This document shows positions 19,139 to 28,339 of a stretch of DNA of 64,000 nt, piece after piece (the stretch's first letter is position 1; each line of letters begins with the position of its first letter). The stretch lies in assembly GCA_022606425.2 (NCBI GenBank), contig JAHDVF020000208.1, positions 358,501-422,500 of the forward strand, given 5' to 3'. The notes beneath the pieces were generated by a model, which did not search any database, had not been told where the DNA came from, and worked only from the letters and a program-made list of their open reading frames with translations. Source of the stretch: Lepidostoma basale (Eukaryota; Arthropoda; Insecta; Trichoptera; Lepidostomatidae). Position numbers and translations under genes: made by a program.

Positions 19139-19450
19139 TTCTTCGTCTTCCTTGTGTAGATTTATGTGATCTATTCTTCAGTGTGTTTCTCTTCTGTGAG
19201 GTAGACTCCCAGCTGCCTTCCATCTTTTACGAGGTCTTCCACGAGGACGAGTCGCATAAGGCTGATTATGCAATGCACTATAGGGGAGTCTGGTGGTGTC
19301 CATTCTTTGAACATGACCGTACCAGTCTGCTTTTCGCTGTCTGCTCCATCTAATAATATCCTCAACCTCACATATCTCTTTAATTCTAGTGTTCCTCACG
19401 CGATCCCTCAGTGTGTTACCTGCTATCGTCCTCAGTGTCTTCATCTCGGT
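19139..19450 (-). pseudogene. LINE-E 3' end inserted in the duplicated minisatellite
   Basis: Encodes ENLTEMKTLRTIAGNTLRDR, IRWSRQRKADWYGHVQRMD and RPRGRPRKRWK with an end-frameshift, tail GAAGAAGAAAAA. It lies between GTCAGTTTTTC and TTTTCACTTGCGTC, whereas the parallel block at 19600 reads GTCAGTTTTTCGATTGCGTC without an insert. Confidence 0.7.
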
Positions 19451-19499
19451 TAGATTTTCACTTGCGTCATATATATTATCCATTAATATTCACATTCTA

Positions 19500-19640
19500 C
19501 GTTGAACTTCTTCGACTCTCGAACACATTGACATACCGCACTTCGTCATTTCTCGTAACACACCGACAAACTTCACTACTATCGCCACATTTCGTCAGTT
19601 TTTCGATTGCGTCATATACATACATTATCCATTAATACTC
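19500..19640. repeat. Second minisatellite block up to the exon 9 donor
   Basis: GACTCTCGAACACATTGACA and CGCACTTCGTCATTTCTCGT match the first block. GCGTCATATACATACATTAT with CCATTAATACTCAC repeats 19464..19495, so the last bases before the exon 9 donor are part of a local duplication. Confidence 0.6.
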
Positions 19641-19642
19641 AC

Positions 19643-19817
19643 AGATACCGCCTTTCCTAACCTCTCGGCCATCAAAACCATCAGAACAGAAAAAGCGCCA
19701 AAAGCTAAAACAATTATCTTCATAAGGTTATTGGCCCTTTCGTCCGTAGTATTTTTCTTTTTGATGTAATCCTCATACACTGTTCCAGCCAAAGTGTTCA
19801 GGATTGCTGATAATGAG
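19643..19817 (-). CDS. SLC5 gene exon 9 (residues 362-420)
   Basis: Acceptor TTTTTCAG, donor TCT|GTGAGT. It begins with the second base group of Ser362. The peptide SSLSAILNTLAGTVYEDYIK aligns with the TM8 Na+-site serine pair of SLC5/vSGLT proteins and the following cytoplasmic helix. It then has a charged loop (KKKNTTDERANN) and a membrane segment (KIIVLAFGAFSVLMVLMAER). Confidence 0.93.
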
Positions 19818-19861
19818 CTGAAAAATATGATTAATTAAAATATGATACTCGTAATTGATCA

Positions 19862-20375
19862 ATAACTAACTAATTAACTAACCATCACGCCGTCTCTGTC
19901 AATGGACTGCCACACTTTTCTTTCCTGACATATTTCTCTCGCTTCCTCAACATTCATACATCGTGTCATGCACGCGCGTCGATTTCTCTGACTCCTCACA
20001 TGGCCGTCATTCAATATTTGATTTATTTGATCGTGCCACGTTTTCCTCGGTCTTCCTCTATTTCTGGTTCCATTTACATCGTTAACATTCTTCATTCATT
20101 CTTCTCATATGTCCAAACCATCTTAACGATCATTTCATTATATTGTTCATAACACCATCATTCGCATCGCATTCACTTCTTATATTTTCATTCGACACTC
20201 TATCATACACAGAGTATCCACACATTCGTCTAAGAGATCTCATTTCTATTGCATTTATTCTACTTTTATCCTTCTTTTGCCAGTTCCATGCTTCGCTTCC
20301 ATACATAAGTGTCGGTAGAAGAACACCACTGTGCACTGCCATTCTTGCTTTTGTTGGATAGGTTTTTGTTTGCGA
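19862..20375 (-). pseudogene. LINE-A 3' third
   Basis: (TTAG)n tail on minus, NGTRNRGRPRKTWHDQINQI, MRSLRRMCGYSVYDRVSNEN, up to TKARMAVHSGVLLPTLMYG. The frame breaks near 20100. The GYSVYDRVSNENIRSECGAN variant marks a younger subgroup shared with the copies at 30020, 48156, 51400 and 60284. Confidence 0.75.
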
Positions 20376-20483
20376 TGACAACTCTAAGATTTAAGATTAA
20401 CTTTGATCAATAACATAAAAGAAAACAGGCCTTTTCATTATTATTTTATTTAACATCATTTTCCAAGAAACATTAAATAAAAT

Positions 20484-20600
20484 CGTGCGTGTATGACTCG
20501 TTTTATGAATGTGGAGGAAACTAGAGAGGTGTGTCAGGAAACAGTAGTGTGGTGGTCCATTGTTTCTGCCTACCCCTGCGGGGAAATTGTGTGATGGTTT
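20484..20600 (+). pseudogene. Short LINE-A 3' end
   Basis: Encodes RACMTRFMNVEETREVCQE and FCLPLRGNCV-type text, ending in GTGTGATGGTTTG. Confidence 0.65.
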
Positions 20601-20875
20601 GTTGTTGCTGATACTTTTATGGAGTAAATAATGGAGAGTGGCAACCGTTATGTATGGAAGCGAATCTTTAAGCTATCAGAAAAACGCAGGACATAGAAGG
20701 GGAAAAAATATTAGATTAAATGCGGCCTGGTATCCCCTTGCGATTTGTATATATTAAATGTAAGTCTCGGATGAATGGGGAATATGCCTAGGAAGTGCAT
20801 GAGCGAGGCTGACAAAATGGCGCCGCTACACCCTATAACAGCCTCGGGTATGTGGTGGGAACCCCCTTCTCTGTC
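20601..20875. other. Unassigned DNA with weak LINE-A similarity
   Basis: 20640..20720 resembles LTLCMEANL/SYQKNAGHRRGK LINE-A text; the rest is unassigned. Confidence 0.3.
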
Positions 20876-21148
20876 AGAAAAAATGATGAAAGTATGATAA
20901 ATGCCGTTGTAATGAGAAGAATATTTGAAGAAACTATGTATAAGGAAAAACTAAAGGCAGTTAATTGCATTCTAAGTAAAATTAAAAAAAGGGTCCCTTA
21001 AATGGATTGGACATATGGAACAAATGGATGAAAGAATAATTGTTAAAATATTGTAAACAAGCAGCGTGAAAGGAGAAAGAAATTGAGTTCGGCCGATGAA
21101 AACACGGCATGACCAAATTAGTCAACTACTAAAAGGCGCTAGTATAAA
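20876..21148 (+). pseudogene. Highly mutated LINE-A fragment
   Basis: Recognisable only as pieces: AVVMRRIFEETMYKEKL, LKWIGHMEQMDERIIVKIL and the HDQISQLLKG region. Confidence 0.55.
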
Positions 21149-21174
21149 GTATATACAACAACAACAACAACAAC

Positions 21175-21450
21175 AAAACCATCACGCCGTTTCCCCGCAG
21201 GGGTAGGCAGAGAGAATGGACCGCCACACTACTCTATCCTGGCAAACCTCTCTAGCTTCCTCCACATTCATACAACGAGTCATACACGCGCGTCGATTCC
21301 TCCGACTTCTAACATGACCAACCTTTAAAATTTGATTAATTTGGTCATGCCATGTTTTCCTCGGTCTGCCTCGACTTCGTACCCCATTTACATCATTAAC
21401 GTATACTTTCTTAACCATTCTTTCTCCATCCATGCGTTCCATATGTCCGA
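21175..21450 (-). pseudogene. LINE-A C-terminal end, open frame
   Basis: 86-codon open stretch (21182..21442) nearly identical to 13483..13743, with MERMDGERMVKKVYVNDVNG to ILSAYPCGETA. It is preceded on plus by ACAACAACAACAACAACAAA in place of the usual TTAG tail. Confidence 0.75.
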
Positions 21451-21474
21451 TAAACTATATTAGAACGTATAATG

Positions 21475-21712
21475 AGTTGGTCTCATATTTGGGTCATGTG
21501 CTAAGAAGAGAAAAATACCACCTCCTTCGATTGAAGTAAAGGGATGTCAGGGAATCGGTAGAAGGCACCTGTCCTGGCTGCAGAACATCAAAGGGTGGAC
21601 AGGAATTACAAGAGTTCAGAACCTGTTCAAAGTGGCGCAGGACAGAGGTGCATTTGCTGGGGTTATCGCCAATGTTGGGGGGAACTGACACGGTATCGAA
21701 AGAAGAAGAATA
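21475..21712 (+). pseudogene. LINE-B 3' end, antisense near the exon 8 donor
   Basis: Encodes SYLGHVLRREKYHLLRLK, then HLSWLQNIKGWTGITRVQN, ending GAAAGAAGAAGAA. The tail stops about 79 bp from the exon 8 splice donor. Confidence 0.75.
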
Positions 21713-21790
21713 ATGAATTGGTCACTTGACCTGAAGAAGCCATTATTCGTCATGTTAGTGGAGTCAGAGTTATAAAATAATAAGTATTAC

Positions 21791-21900
21791 CTCAATGCGG
21801 CACTGAAGACACCAGCCACAAATAAGCCAGGCAGTGCTGGTATATATCCAATCTTATCCAATACAAAGTATGGATAAATTTGGTCTGGTCTGGATACAAT
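21791..21900 (-). CDS. SLC5 gene exon 8 (residues 326-361)
   Basis: Acceptor TTTTACAG, donor AG|GTAATA. Encodes IVSRPDQIYPYFVLDKIG and PALPGLFVAGVFSAAL, the conserved start of TM8. The codon for Ser362 is split across the exon 8/9 junction. Confidence 0.93.
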
Positions 21901-22008
21901 CTGTAAAAGTGATAATCGATTTTAACAAATCATTTACTTTGTACATGTAAATCTAATTACAGCCTTTTGAACACACATGTATTATTTTTCTGGTAAGTGA
22001 TTATGATC

Positions 22009-22652
22009 AGGCGTTTGAAACTTCCCCTGGTATCGTGTCATTATTTTGGTGCTTGAAACTTCCCTTGGTACCGTGCCAATGTTAAGGTGTTTGATACTTT
22101 CCCTAGTACCGTATCAATGTTAAGGCGTTTGAAACATTCCCTGGTACTGTGCCAACGTTTAGGCGTTTGAAACACCCCCTGGTATCGTGTGAATGTTTAG
22201 GCGTTTGAAACTTCCCCTGTTATCGTGCCAATGTTGAGGCGTTTGATACTTTCTCTCATACCGTGCCAATGTTTAAGCTTTTGAAATTTCCCCTGGTATC
22301 TTGGCAATTTTAAGGCGTTTGAAACTCCCCCTGGTACCGTACCAATGTTTAGGCATTTGAAACTTCCCCTGGTATCGTGCCAAGTTATGGCGTTTGAAAC
22401 TTCCCCTGGCACCGTTCCATAAGGCGTTTAAAACTTCCCCTGGTACCGTTCCAATGTAAAGGCATTTAATACTTCTCCTAGTAATGTGCCAATGCTTAGG
22501 CGTTTGAAATTTCCCCTGGTAACGTCCCAACAACGTTTAGGAGTTTGATACTTCTCCTGGTATCGTGCCAATGTTAAGGCGTTTCCACTGGTAATGTGCC
22601 AATGTTTAGGCGTTTGATACTTCCTCTGGTACCGTTCCAATGTTAAGGCGTT
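22009..22652. repeat. 38-bp minisatellite, about 17 units, in intron 7
   Basis: Unit GGCGTTTGAAACTTCCCC plus TGGTACCGTGCCAATGTTAA. Units vary by several substitutions and a few are shortened (near 22395..22430 and 22580). Because 38 is not a multiple of three, the unit is read in all frames, which makes repetitive open stretches on minus (GTVPGEVSNA, ARYQGKFQTP) that I do not regard as genes. Confidence 0.9.
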
Positions 22653-22879
22653 ATAGTTATCCTAACCTAAAGCTAACGTTATCCAAAGTCATGGAAATCC
22701 ATAAGGGACACTCTGTTTCAATTCAGACATATTGTAGTCTGTACTTTTGCTTCTATGATTATTATTTTGACACTTTTGATTACTTTGATGTAACACGACG
22801 TATGCAATGTAAAATATTTTGATTATAATAAATATATATGAGTACATACACATTAGAAATACTTAAGCATTTTAAAAAC
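22653..22879. other. Intron 7 DNA next to exon 7
   Basis: AT-rich, nothing recognised; the exon 7 donor has no nearby LINE. Confidence 0.4.
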
Positions 22880-22988
22880 CTGTTGGTCGATAGGGTCGCA
22901 TCCGTAATAAACGGCGTACATCAGGACTCCTCCATATACACTAATGGTGACCAGAAATACCATTCCAATAAAATAATACACCAGAACT
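22880..22988 (-). CDS. SLC5 gene exon 7 (residues 289-325)
   Basis: Acceptor TTTATTTCAG, donor CAG|GTTTTT (a weaker donor than the others). Encodes a membrane segment KVLVYYFIGMVFLVTISVYG and the loop YYGCDPIDQQ, a conserved GCDP spacing between membrane segments in SLC5 monocarboxylate-type carriers. Confidence 0.92.
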
Positions 22989-23094
22989 CTGAAATAAATA
23001 AATAATATTAAACTAAGTTTCACAGGCCTGTTTAACTTGAGTTGAATAACTTTAGTGTGGTAAAGGGGGCTATTCTTTCAATACGGTTAAGAAA

Positions 23095-23205
23095 TACTGT
23101 TTTAGATAAATGTGTGGAAATCTGTGTATAATAGAGTGTCGAATGAAAATATAAAAAGTGATTGCAATGCGAATGAAAGTATTATAATAAATAATGAAAT
23201 GATCA
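23095..23205 (+). pseudogene. LINE-A fragment
   Basis: CGKSVYNRVSNENIKSDCNA and NESIIINNEM-type text, interrupted by a T-run at 23214. Confidence 0.6.
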
Positions 23206-23644
23206 GTATGATGTTTTTTTTTTTTACTTTAGTTGTTCTATTTTTGTTGCCCTGCATTTTATTTGTCAGGGCGGTGTGCACTTGTTTAATTGGCATTTCT
23301 GCGAAGTAATATATCTTTGGAGTGGCAGAGATTTGCCGAGAAAAAGAAAGAAAGAGTTTTAGAGGGGAGAGAAGAAAAATTTATAGAAGTGGAGTTCCTA
23401 TCTATGGGATTCCATGGACTAGCTAATAAGCATCCCGACATTTGCCTTACAACTGAGGGAACCATGGAAAACCTCAGTCGGGACGCGACGTACCTGTAAA
23501 CAAATACATGTGTTATTTATTAATGACGCGCAACCGATCCACCACCGTGGTTGCGAAGTTCACGAAACTGCATAGTGTATCTTTGTTGCGGAGGATGGCT
23601 GGGAGATCTGTGATGTGGATGTCTCTTCTTTGACATTCCTTCTT
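23206..23644. other. Unassigned DNA in intron 6
   Basis: Contains a 69-codon open stretch (23290..23499) without recognised motifs. GCATCCCGACATTTGCCTTA and ACCTCAGTCGGGACGCGACG form an imperfect pair, but no element could be delimited. Confidence 0.3.
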
Positions 23645-23880
23645 CAGTATGATGGTTAGGACACATGGAAAGAATTAATTAAGAAAGAATGGTACAGAAT
23701 CTACATATTACCGAGGTAAACGGAACTTGAAATTGAGGAAAACATGGCATGATCAAATAATTCAAATATCGAATGTCGGCCACGTGAGGAGTCGAAGAAA
23801 TCGACGCGCATGCATGACACGAGATGTATGTCAGTGAAGAACAGTGTGGCGGTCCATTATTTCTGTCTACCCCTAAGGAG
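23645..23880 (+). pseudogene. LINE-A fragment split by LINE-C
   Basis: VRTHGKN-type text through LRKTWHDQIIQISNVGHVRS and SVYP at CTACCCCTAAGGAG. The last bases (ACGGCGTGATGG plus TTAG repeats) are at 24441..24478, on the other side of the LINE-C insert. Confidence 0.7.
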
Positions 23881-24440
23881 AATCAAATCAAATCAAATCA
23901 ATTTATTTTCTCAAAAGATATTACAAACAACAATTTTAGTTTAAGGCATCTATTGAGAACAGGTAAAACATAAAAATATATAATACCACGAACGCATGAA
24001 AGATAGTTCGAGATTAGGAATACAAGATATTCTCCAAAGTCAAGAGTATTTGTCTTCTGAAAGTACTTTCACGAATATGAAAGACGTCGATCTCCGAAGC
24101 GATCATGTTCAGCAGTTTGATTGCTCTCCCCACCGGCATCAGCAGAAGCAGGTTGGTTCTGCATGCTGGGAGATAAAACAGTCTGTGCTGACGCTGTCGA
24201 AGATAACTATCCGGAACATAAAGATGGATAGCCTCCAAGTTGACGGAATTCTCAAAGAATCCCCTGATAAGTCTGAAGAAATGGGTAGGTATGCACCCAT
24301 CCCTTCTTATCTGTAAACTATCGGTCCCCAGCATGCCCAAGAGGAATGCAGTGGGATAAAGCCACGGATAGCTACCAAACTCTCTCATGTAGAGATATCT
24401 CAGAAATATTTTCTGAACCTTCTCAAACATGAACGCCTCG
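23881..24440 (-). pseudogene. LINE-C (jockey-like) 3' end inserted in LINE-A
   Basis: The plus view starts with the reversed tail AATCAAATCAAATCAAATCA. The minus ORF (24014..24430, 138 aa, open) carries MFEKVQKIFLRYLYMREFG, PWLYPTAFLLGMLGTDSLQI, FYLPACRTNLLLL and TFRRQILLTLENIL, the usual C-terminal region after the RT of jockey-like LINEs. The frame is intact to its stop, so this is a fairly young, 5'-truncated insertion. Confidence 0.8.
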
Positions 24441-24478
24441 TGATGAGAAACGGCGTGATGGTTAGTTAGTTAGTTAGT
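24441..24478 (+). repeat. LINE-A tail (TTAG)n, 28 bp from the exon 6 donor
   Basis: AACGGCGTGATGGTTAGTTA and further TTAG units; it completes the LINE-A copy that starts at 23645. Confidence 0.75.
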
Positions 24479-24505
24479 AAAATTTCAAATTTTATCAGTT
24501 CTTAC

Positions 24506-24646
24506 TTGTCGGCTTCGCGCTTATTAGGTACTGAAATAAATCGCTGGACACTTCCTTGTATAGACACCAGGCCACCAGTCCACGAGAACAGGGATCCAAT
24601 AAATACGGTCCAGAACGTGTTTCTGAGAAATGGATTTGGATCCATG
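24506..24646 (-). CDS. SLC5 gene exon 6 (residues 242-288)
   Basis: Acceptor TTATTTCAG, donor AA|GTAAGA. Encodes MDPNPFLRNTFWTVFIGSLF, then the SWTGGLVSIQGSVQRFISV stretch, a highly conserved SLC5 TM6/TM7 signature, and a basic loop NKREADK. Confidence 0.94.
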
Positions 24647-24754
24647 CTGAAATAAAATGTATTACATTAGAACATTTTTAATACATGTAAGAATTATTTT
24701 CGCTAATAAGTTTCCTGAGTTTTTGATAATTATAAATATTTCATTGCAACTTAC

Positions 24755-24909
24755 TTGAAGATATCCAGTTTGCCTCCTTGGTATGCTAAACTCATAACGT
24801 GTGTAAATCCGCCTACATTGATTGTTCCTATGATGAGAATCGCTACACATGCAACGATTGTTATCATCGTCTGAAGGAAGTCTGTCCAGACGACTGCTTT
24901 TAGACCGCC
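24755..24909 (-). CDS. SLC5 gene exon 5 (residues 191-241)
   Basis: Acceptor TTTTTAG, donor AA|GTAAGT. Encodes GGLKAVVWTDFLQTMITIVA, the most recognisable SLC5 motif, followed by a membrane segment and VNVGG-type loop text (INVGGFTHVMSLA). Intron 5 (24647..24754) is only 108 bp and free of transposons. Confidence 0.95.
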
Positions 24910-24944
24910 CTAAAAACATAACTATAATTAGAAGCATATCTGCA

Positions 24945-25060
24945 TATGATGTATTGTTTCTTGAACAATGACGTAAAACTTCATTTTAAATAATTAATAT
25001 GATTGAAAACGTATGTTTTTTGTAAGTTTTATTATATTTTATGGGAATGACATGCCGTAG
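24945..25060 (+). repeat. Repeat-H copy
   Basis: TATTGTTTCTTGAACAATGA, ATTGAAAACGTATG and TTTTATGGGAATGACATG. It is degenerate relative to 46200..46440. Confidence 0.55.
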
Positions 25061-25202
25061 TAAAGCAAAAACTATTTTAAAATATAATAATATACATTGA
25101 AAACACGTTTTATTCGTTTTAATTATTTTAAATGGAATTTATTTTCCTAAATACACTAAATTATTTGTAATATATTGTATATTAATCAAAAAGCTGCATT
25201 TT

Positions 25203-25515
25203 CTAGAATTTCTTCTTCTACTTCTTCCACAGCTTATTTCTGTCTACTCCTGGACAAAGACCTCCTCCATTCGCTTCCAAGTCACTCTGTCCTGTGCAGA
25301 CTGCATCCAGGTTATTCCGACGTGTCTGTTCAGATTATCCTTCCACCGTAGTCGCGGTCATCCTGCACTTCTCTTCGCCGTCCACGGTCTCCAAGTCAGC
25401 AGTCTTCTTGTCCACTTTTCATCTGAGCTTCAGGCTACGTGACCTGCCCATTGCCATTTTAGAGTCGCCACCCGGTGGATGATGTCAGTGACCTTTGTTT
25501 TCTCTCTCATCGTAT
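25203..25515 (-). pseudogene. LINE-D 3' end
   Basis: GAAGAAGTAGAAGAAG-type tail (plus view TTCTTCTTCTACTTCTTCC). The minus frame has KWQWAGHVA, EDCRLGDRGRR-type text and RLRWKDNLNRHVGITWMQS, with several frame breaks, and ends near the ATATATATTATATATATT run at 25515. Confidence 0.7.
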
Positions 25516-25616
25516 ATATATATTATATATATTGCAGCATTTATATGAATGTTAATGTCTATTTGTATAAAAACTGACTAAAATACAACTGAAAGCGTTT
25601 GTAGAAATAATGGAGT

Positions 25617-25790
25617 GCTGCACTGTTCTTTCCTGGTATACTTATCTCGTTTTCTCAAAATTCATACATCGTGTATAAATGTAGAGGAATCGAAAGATAT
25701 AGAAAAGTACAGAACAGTGTGGCAGTCCATTCTTTCTCCCTACCCCTCCGGGGAGACGGCGTGATGGTTAGTTAGTTAGTTAGTTATATG
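25617..25790 (+). pseudogene. Composite LINE-A end, antisense near the exon 4 donor
   Basis: The first 60 nt are in minus orientation (TTCTTTCCTGGTATACTTAT); from about 25672 it runs plus (ACAGTGTGGCAGTCCATTCT, GGGAGACGGCGTGATGGTTA) and ends in (TTAG)n about 22 bp from the exon 4 donor. Confidence 0.65.
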
Positions 25791-25808
25791 ATACAAAGTA
25801 TTACTTAC

Positions 25809-25876
25809 AATCATTGTATAGAACACACACACCGATGTGACTCCAACGGATATTAAGTGCAGGTTTATTCCAGTTA
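25809..25876 (-). CDS. SLC5 gene exon 4 (residues 168-190)
   Basis: 68-nt exon, acceptor TCTTTCAG, donor ATT|GTAAGT. Encodes VTGINLHLISVGVTSVCVFY then TMI, leading directly to GGLKAV in exon 5; the VTGIN box is conserved in SLC5 monocarboxylate-type carriers. It is too short to have been found by ORF length alone. Confidence 0.94.
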
Positions 25877-26012
25877 CTGAAAGATAAAAAATAATGTCTC
25901 AAAGGATGGTAACATTGCATCCAAAATCAATAGAAGACAACATATTTAAAAAAATGATTGAATTCACGTTCTTATAATACGTGTACCATGTAAACTTATT
26001 TATAAAATTGAT

Positions 26013-26698
26013 ATAGCAGAAGAGGATCTGGACTTTGAAAATCAACGTTAAGAAAACTAAATGGATGGCATTTGGGCGACTTAATTATTCTACATGCACT
26101 CTGCAATTGAATGGTGTGAATGTTGAAATGGTCGACCAATTTAAATACCTTGGCAGCATTATCACTTAAGCACTTTAAATTAAATGCAGAATTGAAGTTG
26201 CACGAGCTGCATTTCATAAAATGAGAACCTTCTTTTGCAATGATAATCTTAACTTGAAACTCCGACAAATAATGATTAAGTTTTATATAAATGGTCTGTT
26301 CTATTAGATGGCTGCGAAACGGAGCATTCTGCGATATGTGGATATACCGCAGAATGCTCCGTATACCGTGGACCGATAGGGTCAGTAATGCAGACGTACT
26401 ACAGAGAGCCAGAGCCAATTGAGAGCTGTTGTCGAGTGTGAAAATTAGAAAGGTCTCATGTTTGGATCTTGTGCTAAGAGGAGAAAAATACCACCTTCTT
26501 CGACTGATAATAATGGGTAAAGTGGAGGGACGTCGGGGAGTTGATAGAAGGCAGCTGCCCTGGCTGCGGGACATTAAAGAGTGGGTAGGAATTACAAGAG
26601 TTCAGAATCTGTTCCAAGTGGCGTAGGACAGATTTGCCTTGGCTGAAGTGATCGCCAACGTTGGGGGGGACATAAGACGGTACCGAAAGAAAAAGAAG
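26013..26698 (+). pseudogene. LINE-B 3' half, antisense near the exon 3 donor
   Basis: From the RT palm/thumb (INVKKTKWMAFGRLNYST, VDQFKYLGSIIT) through MWIYRRMLRIPWTDRVSNAD, KVSCLDLVLRGEKYHLLRLI and RRQLPWLRDIKEWVGITRVQ. It ends GAAAGAAAAAGAAG. The tail ends 38 bp from the exon 3 splice donor. Confidence 0.8.
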
Positions 26699-26736
26699 TG
26701 GACTATATGCTATAGTATTTGATTGTAGACACTCAC

Positions 26737-26854
26737 CTTGACTCAGAGCTATAGACGGGACATAGATAACCCAAGGAAGGTATAGAAGACAATGTATGAT
26801 AAACAAAGTTGACGCAAAGATTCGTACTTTTCTTGAAAATCGCAGTTCCAAATA
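26737..26854 (-). CDS. SLC5 gene exon 3 (residues 129-167)
   Basis: Acceptor TTTCTTTCAG, donor AAG|GTGAGT. Begins with YLELRFSRKVRIFASTLFII, the diagnostic YLE-RF motif of SLC5 proteins, then a membrane segment and YVPSIALSQ. Confidence 0.95.
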
Positions 26855-26949
26855 CTGAAAGAAAATAAAAATAAATAAATAGTAAACTGTTTTATAAGTT
26901 GTCTCAAAAGAAAGTTTATATTGAGTGGATCGATTAAAAAATAGTAATT

Positions 26950-27172
26950 TATTTCTTATAAAAAAATATCGTCCAAATGTAGACCCTCGCGTTCGCGGCA
27001 CTCATTTTGTCGAACAGAAAAATTTCTTTTAACGGCTCGGCAGGTTGACTCCGTGATTAATCTTTATTATTTATTATTTCGAATGTGTCAGGGAAGCCGG
27101 TTTATATGCCGAAACTTTAGATGTGAGATAACCCCACAGGAAAAAATCCATAGGGGTTAAATCAGGAGATCA
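26950..27172 (-). pseudogene. Tc3-like transposase C-terminal fragment
   Basis: The minus text reads LTPMDFFLWGYLTS, AYKPASLTHSK and ESTCRAVKRNFSVRQNECRE in broken frames. It is homologous to 56745..57025. DFFLWGY is the box at the third catalytic residue of Tc1/mariner-type transposases. Confidence 0.6.
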
Positions 27173-27225
27173 ATTTGCCAGGGAAAATTTTACTAATTCG
27201 TGGCAGAGACGTATTGGACGTCGAT

Positions 27226-27268
27226 ACACCTGAAGATGGAGGTATCCTCCGAAACATGTCGTGTTTTT
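27226..27268 (+). repeat. Best hammerhead-like hairpin copy
   Basis: ACAC (27226-27229), CTGAAGA (27230-27236), one unpaired T, stem GGAGG/CCTCC with loop TAT (27238-27250), GAA-AC-AT-GT-C (27251-27260), GTGT (27261-27264). The arms ACAC/GTGT pair, AC/GT pair, and CTGANGA..GAA match hammerhead core positions. The extra T before the stem is non-canonical. Confidence 0.5.
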
Positions 27269-27324
27269 AAATATATTTTTAATAAATAGTGGATTAAACA
27301 AAGTTATTTTTAATTTCCTAAGTA

Positions 27325-27600
27325 TAACTAATTAACCATCACGCCGTCTCCCCGAAGGGGTAGGCCGAAAGAATGGACTGCCACACTTTTCTTTCCTGAC
27401 ATATTTTTCTCGCTTCCTCAACATTCATACATCGCGTCATGCACGCGCGTCGATTTCTCTGACTCCTTACATGGCCGACATTCAACATTTGATTTATTTG
27501 ATCGTGTCACGTTTTCCTCGGTCTTCCTCTATTTTTGGTTCCATTTACATCATTAACATATATTTTTTTTACCATTATTTGTATATGTCCAAACCATATA
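27325..27600 (-). pseudogene. LINE-A 3' end
   Basis: Reversed tail (AACTAATTAACCATCACGCC), the WQSILSAYPFGETA end, RACMTRCMNVEEARKICQE and GRPRKTWHDQINQMLNVG region, mutated. Confidence 0.7.
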
Positions 27601-27671
27601 TCCATATTAACCTAAGTATATTACTATGGAATTCCAGTGTTAATGCCTTAGAGTTCAATAAGTTAATTTTT

Positions 27672-27905
27672 TCTTTATTCATTCTCTCCATGTGTCTATT
27701 TTGCTCATAATATTGTCATTCGCACTGCATTCACTTCTTATATTTGCATTTGATATTCTATCACATACAGATTTTCTAAACATTCGTCTAAAAGCTGTCA
27801 TTCCTACTGAATTTATTCTACTTTCATCATTCTTCATCCATTTCCATACTTCCCTTCCATTCACAAGGTTTGGCACAAGAACACCATGATGCACTTCCAT
27901 CATAA
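27672..27905 (-). pseudogene. LINE-A middle fragment
   Basis: Minus: EVHHGVLVPNLVNGREVWKW, MTAFRRMFRKSVCDRISNAN. A spacer of about 70 nt, with CTATGGAATTCCAGTGTTAA text, separates it from the copy at 27325. Confidence 0.7.
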
Positions 27906-28339
27906 TTTAATTAAATCATACGAAAAAAAAATTTCATAGACCTATGATCTTTGACCCCTGATCTAGAAGAATAGTTATGTCAAGAGCAAATATAAGATTG
28001 GAGCTATTCATGTATGTAGTTGAGTAAATAGAGAACATTTACCATAGAATCCCGGAGGTTTCTTATCAGCGTTGGTTGGTTTAGGAATTATGTTTTATTA
28101 TCTATGACCTAGGCGGTTTCTTGAATTATAGTATATTAGCAGCGATATAACTATATCACTAAAAGAAAATAAAAAGTATTTCGGCCACAACATTTTACTC
28201 TCCAGAGATAACTAGACTGCTAATCTATAGTGGAGAATCAGTCATGGGTGAGCAGCATATGGCAATCTGAAGATGTTCTTCGATAGTAGCATTCCTCAAA
28301 CGCAGAATGTATGACCAATGCGTACTTCCAGTACTGACA
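27906..28339. other. Unassigned intron 2 DNA
   Basis: Nothing recognised. Confidence 0.3.

Noticed and set aside
22197..22640. Repetitive small proteins on minus (GTVPGEVSNA type)
   Set aside because: By-product of the 38-bp unit being read in three frames; no start context or splice support.
22009..22652. CRISPR-like array
   Set aside because: Head-to-tail 38-bp units without unique spacers, in a eukaryotic intron; a minisatellite.
26474..27001. 175-aa minus ORF containing YLELRF
   Set aside because: Exon 3 read through both splice sites; only 26737..26854 is coding.
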